From positions 7,014,082 to 7,078,081 of the forward strand of contig NC_080164.1 in NCBI RefSeq assembly GCF_950295315.1: a stretch of 64,000 bases of DNA, given 5' to 3'. This DNA comes from Erinaceus europaeus (lineage: Eukaryota; Chordata; Mammalia; Eulipotyphla; Erinaceidae). Shown here one piece after another: positions 42,080 to 51,415 of this stretch (the stretch's first letter is position 1; each line of letters begins with the position of its first letter). The position numbers were made by a program, and so were the translations under genes. The notes beneath the pieces are model-generated. The model had not been told where the DNA came from. It saw only the letters and a program-made list of their open reading frames with translations, and did not search any database.

Positions 42080-43680
42080 AGTTTACCAAAATTGACAATC
42101 TAATGACCAGAATTGGCCTCTACATCTCTATATAATTTCAGAAGGCCTTTTTAACAAACAGATCTACCAGTATAGTATATAAAGTCGATACCCAATGTGT
42201 TGACATGATAAAATGATTACCATTTCTTTAGCATTATTTTAAACTGCTTAAACAATTTAAGCACAATATCAAAACAGTTTTTGTTAAGATCTTTACTCAT
42301 CTCAAAGCTATCATGAGTAAGTGTAGATATAAAACTCTTAATAGATTTTACCCCTTAGAACTCTTAATATGGCAACTTAAAAGGCTAAAATAAACCTCAT
42401 ATTTTAAATAATAATTTTGTTAAATCAGGATTTGCCAAAACAAATCAATCAGACCAGAAACACCATGTATTAACTTAATTTATCAAGAATAAACCTCTGA
42501 CAGTGTCTTAAAACAAACCAGATAATTTTTAAAAGCAGAAAGATATAAAGAGGAAAACCAGAGCAAAAGCCTCAGGCTAGAAAATCATTAATATAACCAC
42601 TGTGTTATTTTTCACTCACGTAAGCCAGTTCTACTTCTTTAGTTGAGAAGGTATTTTAAAACATTTACATGTCAATAACCTTTTTTGCCATTTTTCACAC
42701 AAGAGATAGAGACACATCTTCAGTGTGTGATACCTAACTTGAGAGGCTCTGTTTGAATTTTAAAGAGCATACATTTAAAAGTTATCTTTTTAACCTCTTG
42801 TAGCAATTCCCATAACCAGGATCTCTAAACCAAATTCAGTTTAACTAATTTTAAACTTTAAACAAACTCTAATTACTTAGAGAGTTAACACATACTAGTG
42901 ACTTCTCAAACCATCTCTAGTGTCAGACAATGCCAAATTTGCTGTGGACCAATATCAGTTAAATACATAGATAATTTGCATATCAATTTGGAGAAGAAGA
43001 ATTGTCACATTAAATACTTAAGACTTTAAATCTTTAGCTGCCTTAGCAAATTAATTTTTACCCTTATATTAACACTTAAGAACTGTATTGAAGGGAGTCG
43101 GGCTGTAGCGCAGCGGGTTAAGCGCAGGTGGCACAAAGCACAAGGACCTGCATAAGGATCCCGGTTCGAACCCCGGCTCCCCACCTGCAGGGGAGTCGCT
43201 TCACAAGCGGTAAAGCAGGTCTGCAGGTGTCTATCTTTCTCTCCTCCTCTCTGTCTTCCCCATCTCTCTCCATTTCTCTCTGTCCTATCCAACAATGACA
43301 ACAACAATAATAATTATAACAATAAAACAAGGGCAACAAAAGGGAATAAATAAATAAAATAAATATTTAAAAAAAGATAAAAAAGAACTGTATTGAAAAC
43401 CCTTTTTTAAAGAACTTTGATAAGAATGCAGCTTTAAAATCACTTACACTTTTAACCTTAAGATTAACGTTTCTCAGGCCTTAAAAACAAACCTAAAACA
43501 CACATATAAACATGTAAGACATATCATAGTCACCTTTTTATCATTTAGATATCTAGGCTGATTGCTTAAGGGAAAAGAGCAGCTTTTAACCAGTACAGAC
43601 ACATCTTAGCAACATATCTGGTCAAACACAAATTCAGATCTGTACTCACACAGTTTTTAAGATGAAACATTTCACATTTA
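42080..43680 (-). other. AT-rich block of unknown origin inside the retrovirus
   Basis: About 1.3 kb (excluding the SINE at 43093-43382) of strikingly AT-rich sequence with no open frame, sitting where gag capsid coding sequence should be. Flanking retroviral sequence is much more GC-rich. No resemblance to the L1, SINE or LTR families of this window. It may be captured non-retroviral DNA or a non-coding module of a non-autonomous family. Confidence 0.6.
43093..43382 (+). mobile_element. Type A SINE in the retrovirus, sense
   Basis: GGGAGTCGGGCTGTAGCGCAG head, CCCGGTTCGAACCCCGGC B box, AATAAATAAATAAAATAAAT tail. The 15-bp duplication AAGAACTGTATTGAA (43078-43092, 43383-43397) is perfect. Confidence 0.97.
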
Positions 43681-43699
43681 TACACTAAGATTTTTTTAA

Positions 43700-43990
43700 A
43701 GTTTTTTTTAATATTTATTTTATTTATTTATTCCCTTTTTGTTGCCCTTGTTGCTTTATTGTTGTAGTTATTATTGTTGTTGTCGTTGTTGGATAGGACA
43801 GAGAGAAATGGAGAGAGGGAGGGGGAAGACAGAGAGGAGGAGAGAAAGACAGACACCTGCAGACCTGCTTCGCCACCTGTGAAGCGACTCCCCTGCAGGT
43901 GGGGAGCCGGGGTTTGAACCGGCATCCTTATGCCGGTCCTTGTGCTTTGCGCCACCTGCGCTTAACCCGCTGCGCTACAGCCCAACTCCC
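43700..43990 (-). mobile_element. Type A SINE in the retrovirus, antisense
   Basis: TTATTTTATTTATTTATTCC tail, body, GGGGTTTGAACCGGCATCC, head ending CGCTGCGCTACAGCCCAACTC. The 20-bp duplication ATACACTAAGATTTTTTTAA (43680-43699, 43991-44010) is perfect. Confidence 0.97.
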
Positions 43991-44239
43991 ATACACTAAG
44001 ATTTTTTTAACCAACAGCTCCTAGGACGACCTTAACTAGCCCTAGAAAAAACAAGGAGGAATAAACAAATTCTTTCAGCTTCTCTCCACGAGGAGCCCAA
44101 GAGGACCAAGGACAGTTTCCAGACATCTCCAATCTCCCATGGAGGCGTGGGTAAAGCCACACGCGCACCAGCACTAGCGCCCGTCTGTACTCACAGGCCC
44201 ATCTTGGGTGATAGCTACACCGAGGCAGGGTGGGGTGTC

Positions 44240-44616
44240 ACCCCTGCACTAGAGCTGCTGCCTGGCCAGGCTCCAAGCCCCTGCTGTGATCAGCCCACCT
44301 GACTCCTGTGAGGGCGGGGTGGCGCCCTCAGGGTCCTGCCTGGACATGCTTCTGCTACTCAGGTTTAAAAGAGAGACAAAGACAAGGCAAAATTCAGCTG
44401 GCAACTTCAGGCCGGAACCAAATCTGGTCCCGTCGCTCTGAGATGACTTTCTAATGTTGACCAAAAAGACACAGGGACACAAAAAAACACAGAAACACAT
44501 CTTACATCAAAGGTGGGCCACTCTGAGGAACAAAAAGTCATGAGTTTATATTTACGCACTCCTACCCCCAAACTATGAGTAACCAGGTCCAGTGGGGTAG
44601 ATGCCGCCTGGCCCAT
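44240..44616 (-). pseudogene. gag matrix remnant
   Basis: The minus-strand start at 44616 reads [20 protein letters not shown], with the Met-Gly that accepts myristate in retroviral matrix proteins, then [12 protein letters not shown], a class I matrix hallmark. A frame change follows; a second frame (44249-44500) carries a Pro/Ser-rich stretch (GATPPSQESGGL). Capsid is not recognisable downstream. Confidence 0.85.
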
Positions 44617-45630
44617 TCCTGCAAAGTGAAAGCAAGTGAACACGAAACACAGACTGACAAACAGATAAGACACACACAGACAGACAAGTGCGCTTAATCA
44701 ATCTGATATTAACAAATGTCTAGACAGTACCTAACACCCCAGATTTCACGGGTTCTTTTCATACTTTTTCTTACAGCCAGCTGGCACACCGTTCTCTCAC
44801 TCTCACACACTTTTTCCCTATCAACCCAAAGGGTGTCCACTTGGGACCTTCTTCCCTTTTTGGGCTGCAAGAAGTTTTTATTAGTGGAGACTCCAGTTTT
44901 TCTAATTTTTAAATTTTTTTTAACCTCTAGTGGTACCGTGACACAAAACAAGGGGGAGAGACAAACAAAAAGACCGCAAATACTGTGAGACCGACAAGAC
45001 AGATTGCAAGTGGGGAGAAAAGAACTGACACACAGCATTCACACACAAACACTTGCAGCAGATCAATCATTCAGTCAAGATTGGGTGATTACTGTTCCGG
45101 CCACCGCTACTAAGGAATTTTGCTAGTTAGGCCTTCGGGAATCACTGGAGAGTAGCTCCGGCCAGACCCCTCAGTTGCACTAACAGGCTCAGCCTTTTCA
45201 CGAATCGCCAAAGTAAGAAAAGGCAAAGGAGACAGACAAAGTGTGGCCACACACATTCAGGACATCGTCTGACTGTCCCTGAGGAGGAGGACAGACTAGC
45301 CAGCTGCTGGATCCAGCGATTGCCGTAGGAGTTCCTCTACCTCCTACCCCGATTCAGCCGAGAGGGCCGTCGCCATTGGCCTGGGCGAGGATTAGCGCAG
45401 CGTCTTGCAATCCTTCTGCCCACCAAACAGGTACCTTACAGAACTCAGGCACCTTACAGAACTCAGGCCTGACTTACAGGTCCTCCGGAGGCACAACACA
45501 GAAACAGGTCCTCCGGAGGCACAATACTGAAAACGGTACCGTACAAAATTTAGGCCTGACTTACCGGCGCCGGGCAGGGCTTCCAAGGCCTCTGAGGGTC
45601 CGGACCCGGGATGGGGTGTCCCATCTGAGG
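44617..45630 (-). other. Retroviral leader between primer site and gag
   Basis: About 1 kb, longer than the few hundred bases usual for simple retroviruses. Includes short direct repeats (ACCTTACAGAACTCAGGC twice at 45431-45465; GGTCCTCCGGAGGCACAA twice at 45479-45523). Expected to hold splice donor and packaging signals, which I cannot pin down. Confidence 0.6.
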
Positions 45631-45649
45631 TATCTCGCTGGGGCCTCCA
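45631..45649 (-). other. Primer-binding site, tRNA-Thr type
   Basis: Minus-strand TGGAGGCCCCAGCGAGA starts 2 bp inside the 5' LTR edge. It is complementary to the 3' end (with CCA) of mammalian tRNA-Thr as I recall it, over at least 16 bases. Confidence 0.8.
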
Positions 45650-45769
45650 AATGTTAGCGAGCATATATCAAACCACCATCCACTGAAAGGAAGCAAAGAT
45701 GTTTATTGACGAAATGCAATCCAGGCCGAGATGGTGACTGGTGTTAGTCTACCAAGCTCGACCCCGAAC

Positions 45770-46387
45770 TGTTGTTAAAATTTTCGGAAGGCTCTTGCCG
45801 GCTGGGATAGCTTCACGGTGGTGAACAGAGACGCGGAAACAACGGCTGGGCAGGGAAGCTGTATTTCTTTATTCAGGAACAACGATTCACAAACTAAGAC
45901 AAACTAATCACCAAACAGAACTCCGCTGTCTCTTTGCGGTGGCACAAGCACTCCCCCTTACTCTCGAACTCAGGAACCGTCTCTTACTCTGGAACTCAGG
46001 AACTCTCTGACTCTGGCACTCTGGAACTCTCATACTGGCGAACCCTCTGCAACTCTGGCACACTGGAACTCTCTCTTACTCTGTAACCCTGAAACTCTCG
46101 AACTCAGGGACTCAGAAACTCTCTCACTCTCGAACTCAGGAACTCTCCAACTCTCGTACTCGGGAACCCTCTGAAACTCTGGCACACTGGAACTCTCTCT
46201 TACTCTGTAACCCTGAAACTCTCTAACTCAGGAACTCTCGCACTCAGGAACTCTGGAACTCTCGGACTCAGGAACCCTCTCTCGGGGTTCCTTGGGGCGG
46301 GGTCAAGCAGGCCCGCGAAATTAACAGGACTGATCCAATTCTCTTGGCGGGGGGAGGCTAGGACAAACCAATGTAAAGCATACGACA
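45770..46387 (-). mobile_element. Solo LTR nested in the 5' LTR
   Basis: 618 bp from TGTTGTTAAAATTTTCGG to GCATACGACA with a perfect 6-bp duplication CCGAAC (45764-45769 and 46388-46393). The intact 3' LTR shows the empty site CCGAACAGGG. Reversed AATAAA at 45868-45873. Its ends and the block AGCTTCACGG...GAAGC.GTAT relate it to the LTRs at 1986 and 37503. Confidence 0.95.
45930..46285 (-). repeat. Tandem repeats in U3 of the nested LTR
   Basis: Some twenty imperfect units around CTCTCGAACTCAGGAA and CTCTGGCACACTGGAA, plus a longer near-perfect duplication (ACTGGAACTCTCTCTTACTC then TGTAACCCTGAAACTCTC at about 46069-46101 and 46187-46219). They lie upstream of the promoter on the minus strand, the position of LTR enhancers. 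Confidence 0.85.
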
Positions 46388-46876
46388 CCGAACAGGGCTC
46401 AAACCACACAATTTATAGGAATTCAGACTACACTCAGGGAGGGGGAACACATCACCTTATCAACCTACATCCAATAACAGGCTATAGCAAACACAAAATC
46501 CAATCATTTCAAACTTAGCAAAAGCATGATCCATTCAAAGCAAAGCACGGGCTAGTTTCAAGTATTGCAAGGTCACACAACCAATAGAATTCAGCCAGGT
46601 AGGGTCACCACATCCCCCCACCATCAGCTATGACCACCCATCTGGTAAACAGCATGCCACAAACTCTGTGCAAAGGTCCTGATAAGGCTTGTCCCCATGC
46701 AGGGTCCTTCGAACAACTTACAAAACAATGGGTGGCCTTCACTGATTAGGTCCTGTTTTTTCAAGGGGAAAGAGCAAGGAATTTTCCACCTCACACTACA
46801 AGCAACTTAGACTAAAAGCACTTAACAAACAACTGCATAAAAAGGGAATTTCAAGGCTACTGCCTTTTACAGGCCC

Positions 46877-47214
46877 CATCTCTGAAGCTGCACTAGTGCA
46901 TAGCCATTGTGTGGGTATCATGCTGGAACTGGAAGTGTTGGCAAACACGAGACAGGCTGTCCGAGACAACAACCACCAGCTTTTCTTTTACACTCTGACT
47001 GCATGGGGCACGTCTTGAGTTTCAACAAAAGGTTAACCATGCTCTCCTCCTTTGCAAAATTTTGTTTGTCTGACACCAGAAATGCCAAGGCAGAATTTGT
47101 AAAAGAACCGGTGTCTGGGGGAAGACACGCTGTCAGCAGATGAAGGATTAGTATGGTCTGGAGTTCTGACCTTTCTGAACTTCCAGCTCCTCAAACAGGT
47201 GTCTGAAATCTTCA
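46877..47214. other. Right flank of the retrovirus, no gene seen
   Basis: Unique in this window; may continue the older LTR-like sequence of 38768-39607. Short frames only. Confidence 0.35.
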
Positions 47215-47502
47215 TATATATATAATTTATTCATTCCCTTTTCTTGCCCTTGTTTTATTGTTGTAGTTATCATTATTGTTGTTGTTGATGTCGTTGTTGG
47301 ATAGGACAGGACAGAGAGAAGTGGAGAGAGGAGGGGAAGACAGAGAGAGGGAAAGAATGATAGACACCTGCAGACCTGCTTCACCGCCTGTGAAGCGACT
47401 CCCCTGCAGGTGGGGAGCCGGGGGCTTAAACTGGGATCCTTCTGCCGGTCCTTGTGCTTTGCGCCACGTGCGTTTAACCCGCTGTGCTACTGCCGGACTC
47501 CC
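47215..47502 (-). mobile_element. Type A SINE, antisense
   Basis: (TA)n start, TTTATTCATTCCCTTTTCTT, body, head CGCTGTGCTACTGCCGGACTC. Near-duplicates CTGAAATCTTC and CTGAAGTCTTC flank it. Confidence 0.9.
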
Positions 47503-47880
47503 TGAAGTCTTCTTACAAAGCTTGTGGAACAGTGGTTCAGAGTTGGGTGCATCTAGTGTGGGGTGACCAGGGGTGCTGTGAAACTCCCTCTCCAGCACGG
47601 GAAGACCCAGCACCACGGGAAAGAACCACCTACCTCATAACGCCGATAGTGCCCAGGCTGAAGAAGCCACTGTGGCACGGTTTGTAAGGTTGGGATGTTA
47701 GCAGAGAAGCCGGCTGTCACCAGGAGAGGCCCCAGACTTCCATTTCCCTGAGAACCTTTTCCCACCTGAGGATCAGGCTCACTCTCAGCCTAGCAATGGT
47801 AGAAAGTCACTTTTAGTTTTTAGTTTTTGGTCTCAGAGCTGATCATACTCAAGGAGGTTAACTCACATGGAAAGTCACCG
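47503..47880. other. Single-copy stretch
   Basis: No feature recognised; short overlapping frames on both strands only. Confidence 0.35.
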
Positions 47881-47881
47881 G

Positions 47882-48300
47882 CTGGGCCTGAGCAGTGATG
47901 CTACTGCTTGAGCACACACATTTCCATGATCAAGGAGCTGGGTTCAAATCCCAGGTTCCACCTGCAGTGGGGGACACTTCATGAGTGCTGAAGCAGGGCT
48001 GCGTGTGTGTCTCTCTCTCTTTTTAATTTTTATTTATTACTGGATAGAATATGAGAGAAATGGAGAGGGGAGGGGGAGCTAGAGAGGGTGAAAGACAGAG
48101 AGACACCTGCATCTCTACTTCACCACTCATGAAACTTGTCCCTTGCAGGTAGGGACCAGGGGCTTGAACCTGGGTCCTTGCTCACTATAATGTGTGTACT
48201 TAACTAGGTGTGCCACTACCTGGCCCTTTCTATTTCCCTCTCTAGCTTCACTGTCCCTCTCAATTTCTCTTCGTCCTATTAAATACAAAATAAACAAAGT
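47882..48300 (+). mobile_element. Type C SINE, sense, split by a type C SINE
   Basis: Sense head GGGCCTGAGCAGTGATGCTA, CTGGGTTCAAATCCCAGG B box and AGTGCTGAAGCAGGGCTG stem up to about 48021. The body and AAATACAAAATAAAC tail resume at 48228. Confidence 0.85.
48022..48227 (-). mobile_element. Type C SINE nested in inverse orientation
   Basis: TTTTTATTTATTACTGGATA, CACCACTCATGAAACTTG, GGGGCTTGAACCTGGGTCC, GTGCCACTACCTGGCCC. It inserted into the CT-rich body of the sense copy, giving an inverted pair. Confidence 0.9.
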
Positions 48301-48490
48301 AACTCACTAGGACACTGAGTGAGGAAACTTAATCCTGCTTTATTAATTTCCACAGGTAAGAAGAGTGAGCCGCTTGTAGGACTCCTGTGCTCCTGTGCCC
48401 ACGACACCTAGGATGTGAGGTCTCTGGCAGGTGCTACTGGGAGCCGGGGGATCAGCATGAGGGGAGGCTCTTTGAAATACTTTCTGTGGT

Positions 48491-48620
48491 GAGGGGAGAT
48501 AGCATAATGATTATGCAAAGAGGCTCTCTTGCCTGAGGCATCAAAGTCTCAGGTTCAGTCCCCCACACCACCATAAACCGGAGCTGAGCAGTGCTCTACT
48601 AAAAAACAAAACAAAGCAAA
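48491..48620 (+). mobile_element. Type D SINE, sense
   Basis: GGGGAGATAGCATAATGATT, CTCAGGTTCAGTCCCCCACA, CCGGAGCTGAGCAGTGCTCT, tail AAAAAACAAAACAAAGC. Confidence 0.92.
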
Positions 48621-48624
48621 AATA

Positions 48625-50153
48625 TGCCAGGGGCCAGCCTCAGCAGGTGATCAGGGTATCCTGAAGGGAAAGGGGAGTCGGCGAGAATGAAGTGAGAGAC
48701 GCGTCTGCGAGTTCCAGTGCAGGAGAGAGGCACCTCTGGCGTCCCTCTGCAGAGCTTCATTTTTAAACACTTTTCACCTGGGTACGGTAGATATCATGTA
48801 AGATTATTTTTACGAACATGAAAAATAACTTCAAACATTATTATTATTTTAGGTGTGTATTCCTTAGAAGTTCCCTTGGTCTGGGTCAGCCTGCCCTCCC
48901 CTTTGTTTTGACCATCTGTGTGGCCTTGGTGTGGCCTTTCCTTGACCACTTCTCTGTTCTGACCATTTGTGTGAATTTATCATTCCTTTCTGGAACTTAA
49001 CCCAATAGCCTTTCTTCTTAACCCATTCTTAGATGAGTCTAAGTAGATCATTCAGACCAAGCCTTTTATGATATCTAGTAAACTGTCTACCCAGAGAAAT
49101 CTTCTTCTGTAAAGTAAGCACACAACCTGGGGGTTAACTTTCTGGCTGACCTTTGCATATATAAGAGTTTACTAACTTCTATCCGTTTACCCTTAGCGTT
49201 AACTATTTAACTACATGACCTCTATATTCATCATAGATACTTGTAAGTGGAAGTGGGGGTCTGTAGGCGAGGGTATAGGGCCTTTTTATACTTAGGTGGA
49301 AACCAGTCTGCCACTCATTCTATGAACTACCTGCTGAGAAATTGTGCAGATGCAGTCACAGCTGCCATGTTGTCCCTCAGGGCATTGTCAATTCCCCGGA
49401 TAGTTGGAGTGCTTTGTTTACTCTCCCCCCTTCCCATCCCCGCAAGAGCTATTATCCTATCCTGGAGTGCTTTGTTTACTCCTCCCCCTTCCCATTATCC
49501 TATCCCTGAGTGCCTTGTTTCCTAGCCAATCACGTCCTGACTTTCTCCCATAAAAGCCCTTCTTCTTCTGCCCCTGGCTCTCTTTCCCACTTTTCACCTC
49601 TGTGAACAGAAGGGTGCTATGCATAGCGGGAGGCGGCCATTTTTGCTAGCTCCACTTGGCCCATTTTTGCTAGCTCCATGTGGCCTGAACCACTGTGCTC
49701 TCACCCAACTCTGAGGTGTCTGTGTGAATAAAGATTTGTGTTCCCTCTTCACTCCGGATCTCCTCTCTCTCTCCTCTGTGCAGCCCGACAACAACCCATA
49801 GTTCTGGTTTTTTGGTCTGAGTCCAGCTAACTGAGAAACTGTGGTGATGACAAATAGCTCTTCTTCTGAAAGCCTCTTAATGGGTACAGCAGCTTCTGCT
49901 CCTAGGCCATTTTTAGTCTTGCTATACCCACAGCCACAATTGTGGTCACTGTGTCCTTCCCCTGGGGATCTCTTTTTATTGTCCCCAGGTAATATTTGTG
50001 TGTGTCCAATATAGCCTGTAAGTCCCCAAACTACCAATGTAGTTGAAAACAAAAGGATGAATAGCTTCAGTTTGGTCCAGGACTTGCCGCTATGCAGCTA
50101 GTCCCAGCCTGCCCGGGCCTTGTCAGACAGCAGACTTGATTTCGCCTCTGCCA
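48625..50153. mobile_element. Possible outer LTR interrupted by another LTR
   Basis: TGCCAGGGGCCAGCC start, CGCCTCTGCCA end, flanked by AAAATA and AAAATG (5 of 6 identical). Minus the inner element it is about 860 bp. The A-rich left flank (a SINE tail) makes the duplication weak evidence. A minus-strand frame through 49797-50052 has no domain I recognise. Confidence 0.35.
49128..49790 (+). mobile_element. Solo LTR, sense orientation, 6-bp TSD
   Basis: 663 bp from TGGGGGTTAAC to CAGCCCGACA with duplications ACAACC (49122-49127 and 49791-49796). LTR promoter layout is clear: CCAAT (49526-49530), TATA-like CATAAAAG (49550-49556), AATAAA (49727-49732) followed by a GT-rich stretch, end 58 bases later. 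Internal repeats: GGAGTGCTTTGTTTACTC twice (about 49408 and 49462) and CATTTTTGCTAGCTCCA twice (about 49637 and 49661). The end CAGCCCGACA resembles the reversed start of the 37503 LTR. Confidence 0.75.
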
Positions 50154-50234
50154 AAAATGTATATGTAAATATATATTCATTTTGAAATTTGTAATTTGAG
50201 ATTACAATATTTTGTAGGATATTGTAAAACACTG

Positions 50235-50870
50235 TAAATTTTATTTGCAGATTTAATGTTTTACAAAACTGTAGGCTATCCGGGGTGTAGTTTCATACTT
50301 ACAGACGTGGGTACAAGTCACAGCACCCACCATCTGAGTTCCTGTGCCCCCCATGTTTTCACAATATTTAAAAGGCTATTTTTTTAATTTCTAAGTTTAT
50401 TTGTCTCAGTTATCTATACTCCACATATGACTGAGACCTACTGGCAATTGTCTTGCATTTCTTTACTATTTCACTTACCGTAATCACTTCTAGTTCTGTC
50501 CATTTTCTCCCAGAACTATATGATATCATCATCCTTTGTTTCTTGAACAGCAGAGTAGTATTCCATTTAATTAATATCTGTCTCATCATGTCTCTATCCA
50601 GTCATCCGCTCAAGGATATTTAAGCTGCTTCTGTATTTTGGCTATTGAGAATAGTGCAGCTGTTAATGTAGGGACACATAGGTCCTTTTAGTTCAGTGTT
50701 CTTTGGATATATGCCGAGAAGTGGTGGCATTGCTGGTCCTAAGTTACCACCGTGTCTGTTTGCTTCAGGGCTCTGGGGGGAGGTGGGTGGCTGCTCTTGC
50801 CTGCATTCTCACCAGCCCTGCCTGAATCCATCAAGGGGAAGGATGTTTGAGGGGATCAAATGTTAACCTG
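50235..50870 (-). mobile_element. L1 3' end, antisense, old
   Basis: TTTAATGTTTTACAAAACTG, CAGAGTAGTATTCCATTTAA, TTTTGGCTATTGAGAATAGT. The ORF2 C-terminal region is recognisable but full of stops. Confidence 0.85.
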
Positions 50871-51079
50871 AAACTTGGTGGCCTGGAGTCTCCAGTTTTC
50901 CACTCAGGCTGTTTCACATCACAGTGGGAAATGCCTTGTCTTCAGGCCAAAGCCCTTCTGTTTCAGAAAGGCTCCCAACGGATTTTGGAACCACCTTGAG
51001 CCTTTTTTTTTTTTTTTAACTTTGCCCCTCTGCTTCCTTTGCTACCCAACTGCCTTTCAGTGTCCACACTGATTCTTTT

Positions 51080-51400
51080 TTTTTTCCTCCAGGGTTATTG
51101 CTGGGCTCAGTGCCTGCACCATGAATCCACCACTCCTGGAGGCCATTTCCCCCCCTTTTGTTGCCCTTGTTGTAGCCTCGTGGTGGTGGTTATTATTACC
51201 ATTGTTGATGTCGTTCGTTGTTGGACAGGACAGAGAGAAATGGAGAGAGGAGGGGAAGACAGAGGGGGAGAGAAAGATAGACACCTGTAGACCTGCTTCA
51301 CTGCCTATGAAGCGACTCCCCTGCAGGTGGGGATCCTTACGCGGGTCCCTGCGCTTTGCGCCATGTGCACTTAACCTGCTGCGCCACCATCTGACCCCCA
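51080..51400 (-). mobile_element. Type B SINE, antisense, full length
   Basis: CCTCCAGGGTTATTGCTGGG, CACCATGAATCCACCACTCC, body, head GCTGCGCCACCATCTGACCC; the B box region is shortened (GGTGGGGATCCTTACGCGGG). Perfect 15-bp duplication CACACTGATTCTTTT (51065-51079, 51401-51415). Confidence 0.95.
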
Positions 51401-51415
51401 CACACTGATTCTTTT

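Larger units (their letters stand above)
39608..46871 (-). mobile_element. Class I-like endogenous retrovirus, defective
   Basis: A complete provirus outline on the minus strand: 5' LTR 46871-45652, tRNA-Thr primer-binding site, about 1 kb leader, gag remnants, pol remnants, polypurine tract, 3' LTR 40203-39608. The perfect 5-bp duplication GGCCC (39603-39607 and 46872-46876) proves a single integration. Gag matrix, nucleocapsid-like and pol similarities place it with gammaretrovirus-like (class I) elements. Most of reverse transcriptase, protease and all env are missing; every frame is broken. Later insertions: one solo LTR and two type A SINEs. Confidence 0.93.
45652..46871 (-). mobile_element. 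5' LTR, split by a nested solo LTR
   Basis: Two parts, 45652-45763 plus 46388-46871 (596 bp when joined), matching the 3' LTR end to end. TATA motif at about 46409-46419, poly(A) signal at 45702-45707. The insertion falls between them, that is within the R/U5 part of the transcript. Confidence 0.95.

Noticed and set aside
45965..46280. CRISPR-like array
   Set aside because: Short, variable, directly adjoining repeats without spacers inside an LTR of a mammalian genome.
39608..46871. Replication-competent retrovirus
   Set aside because: No env, no protease, no polymerase palm, multiple stops and frameshifts; only remnants of gag and pol are identifiable.
49594..50052. 152-codon minus-strand frame
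   Set aside because: Starts in the LTR flank and runs into the LTR; no recognisable domain. Kept only as a note under the possible outer LTR.
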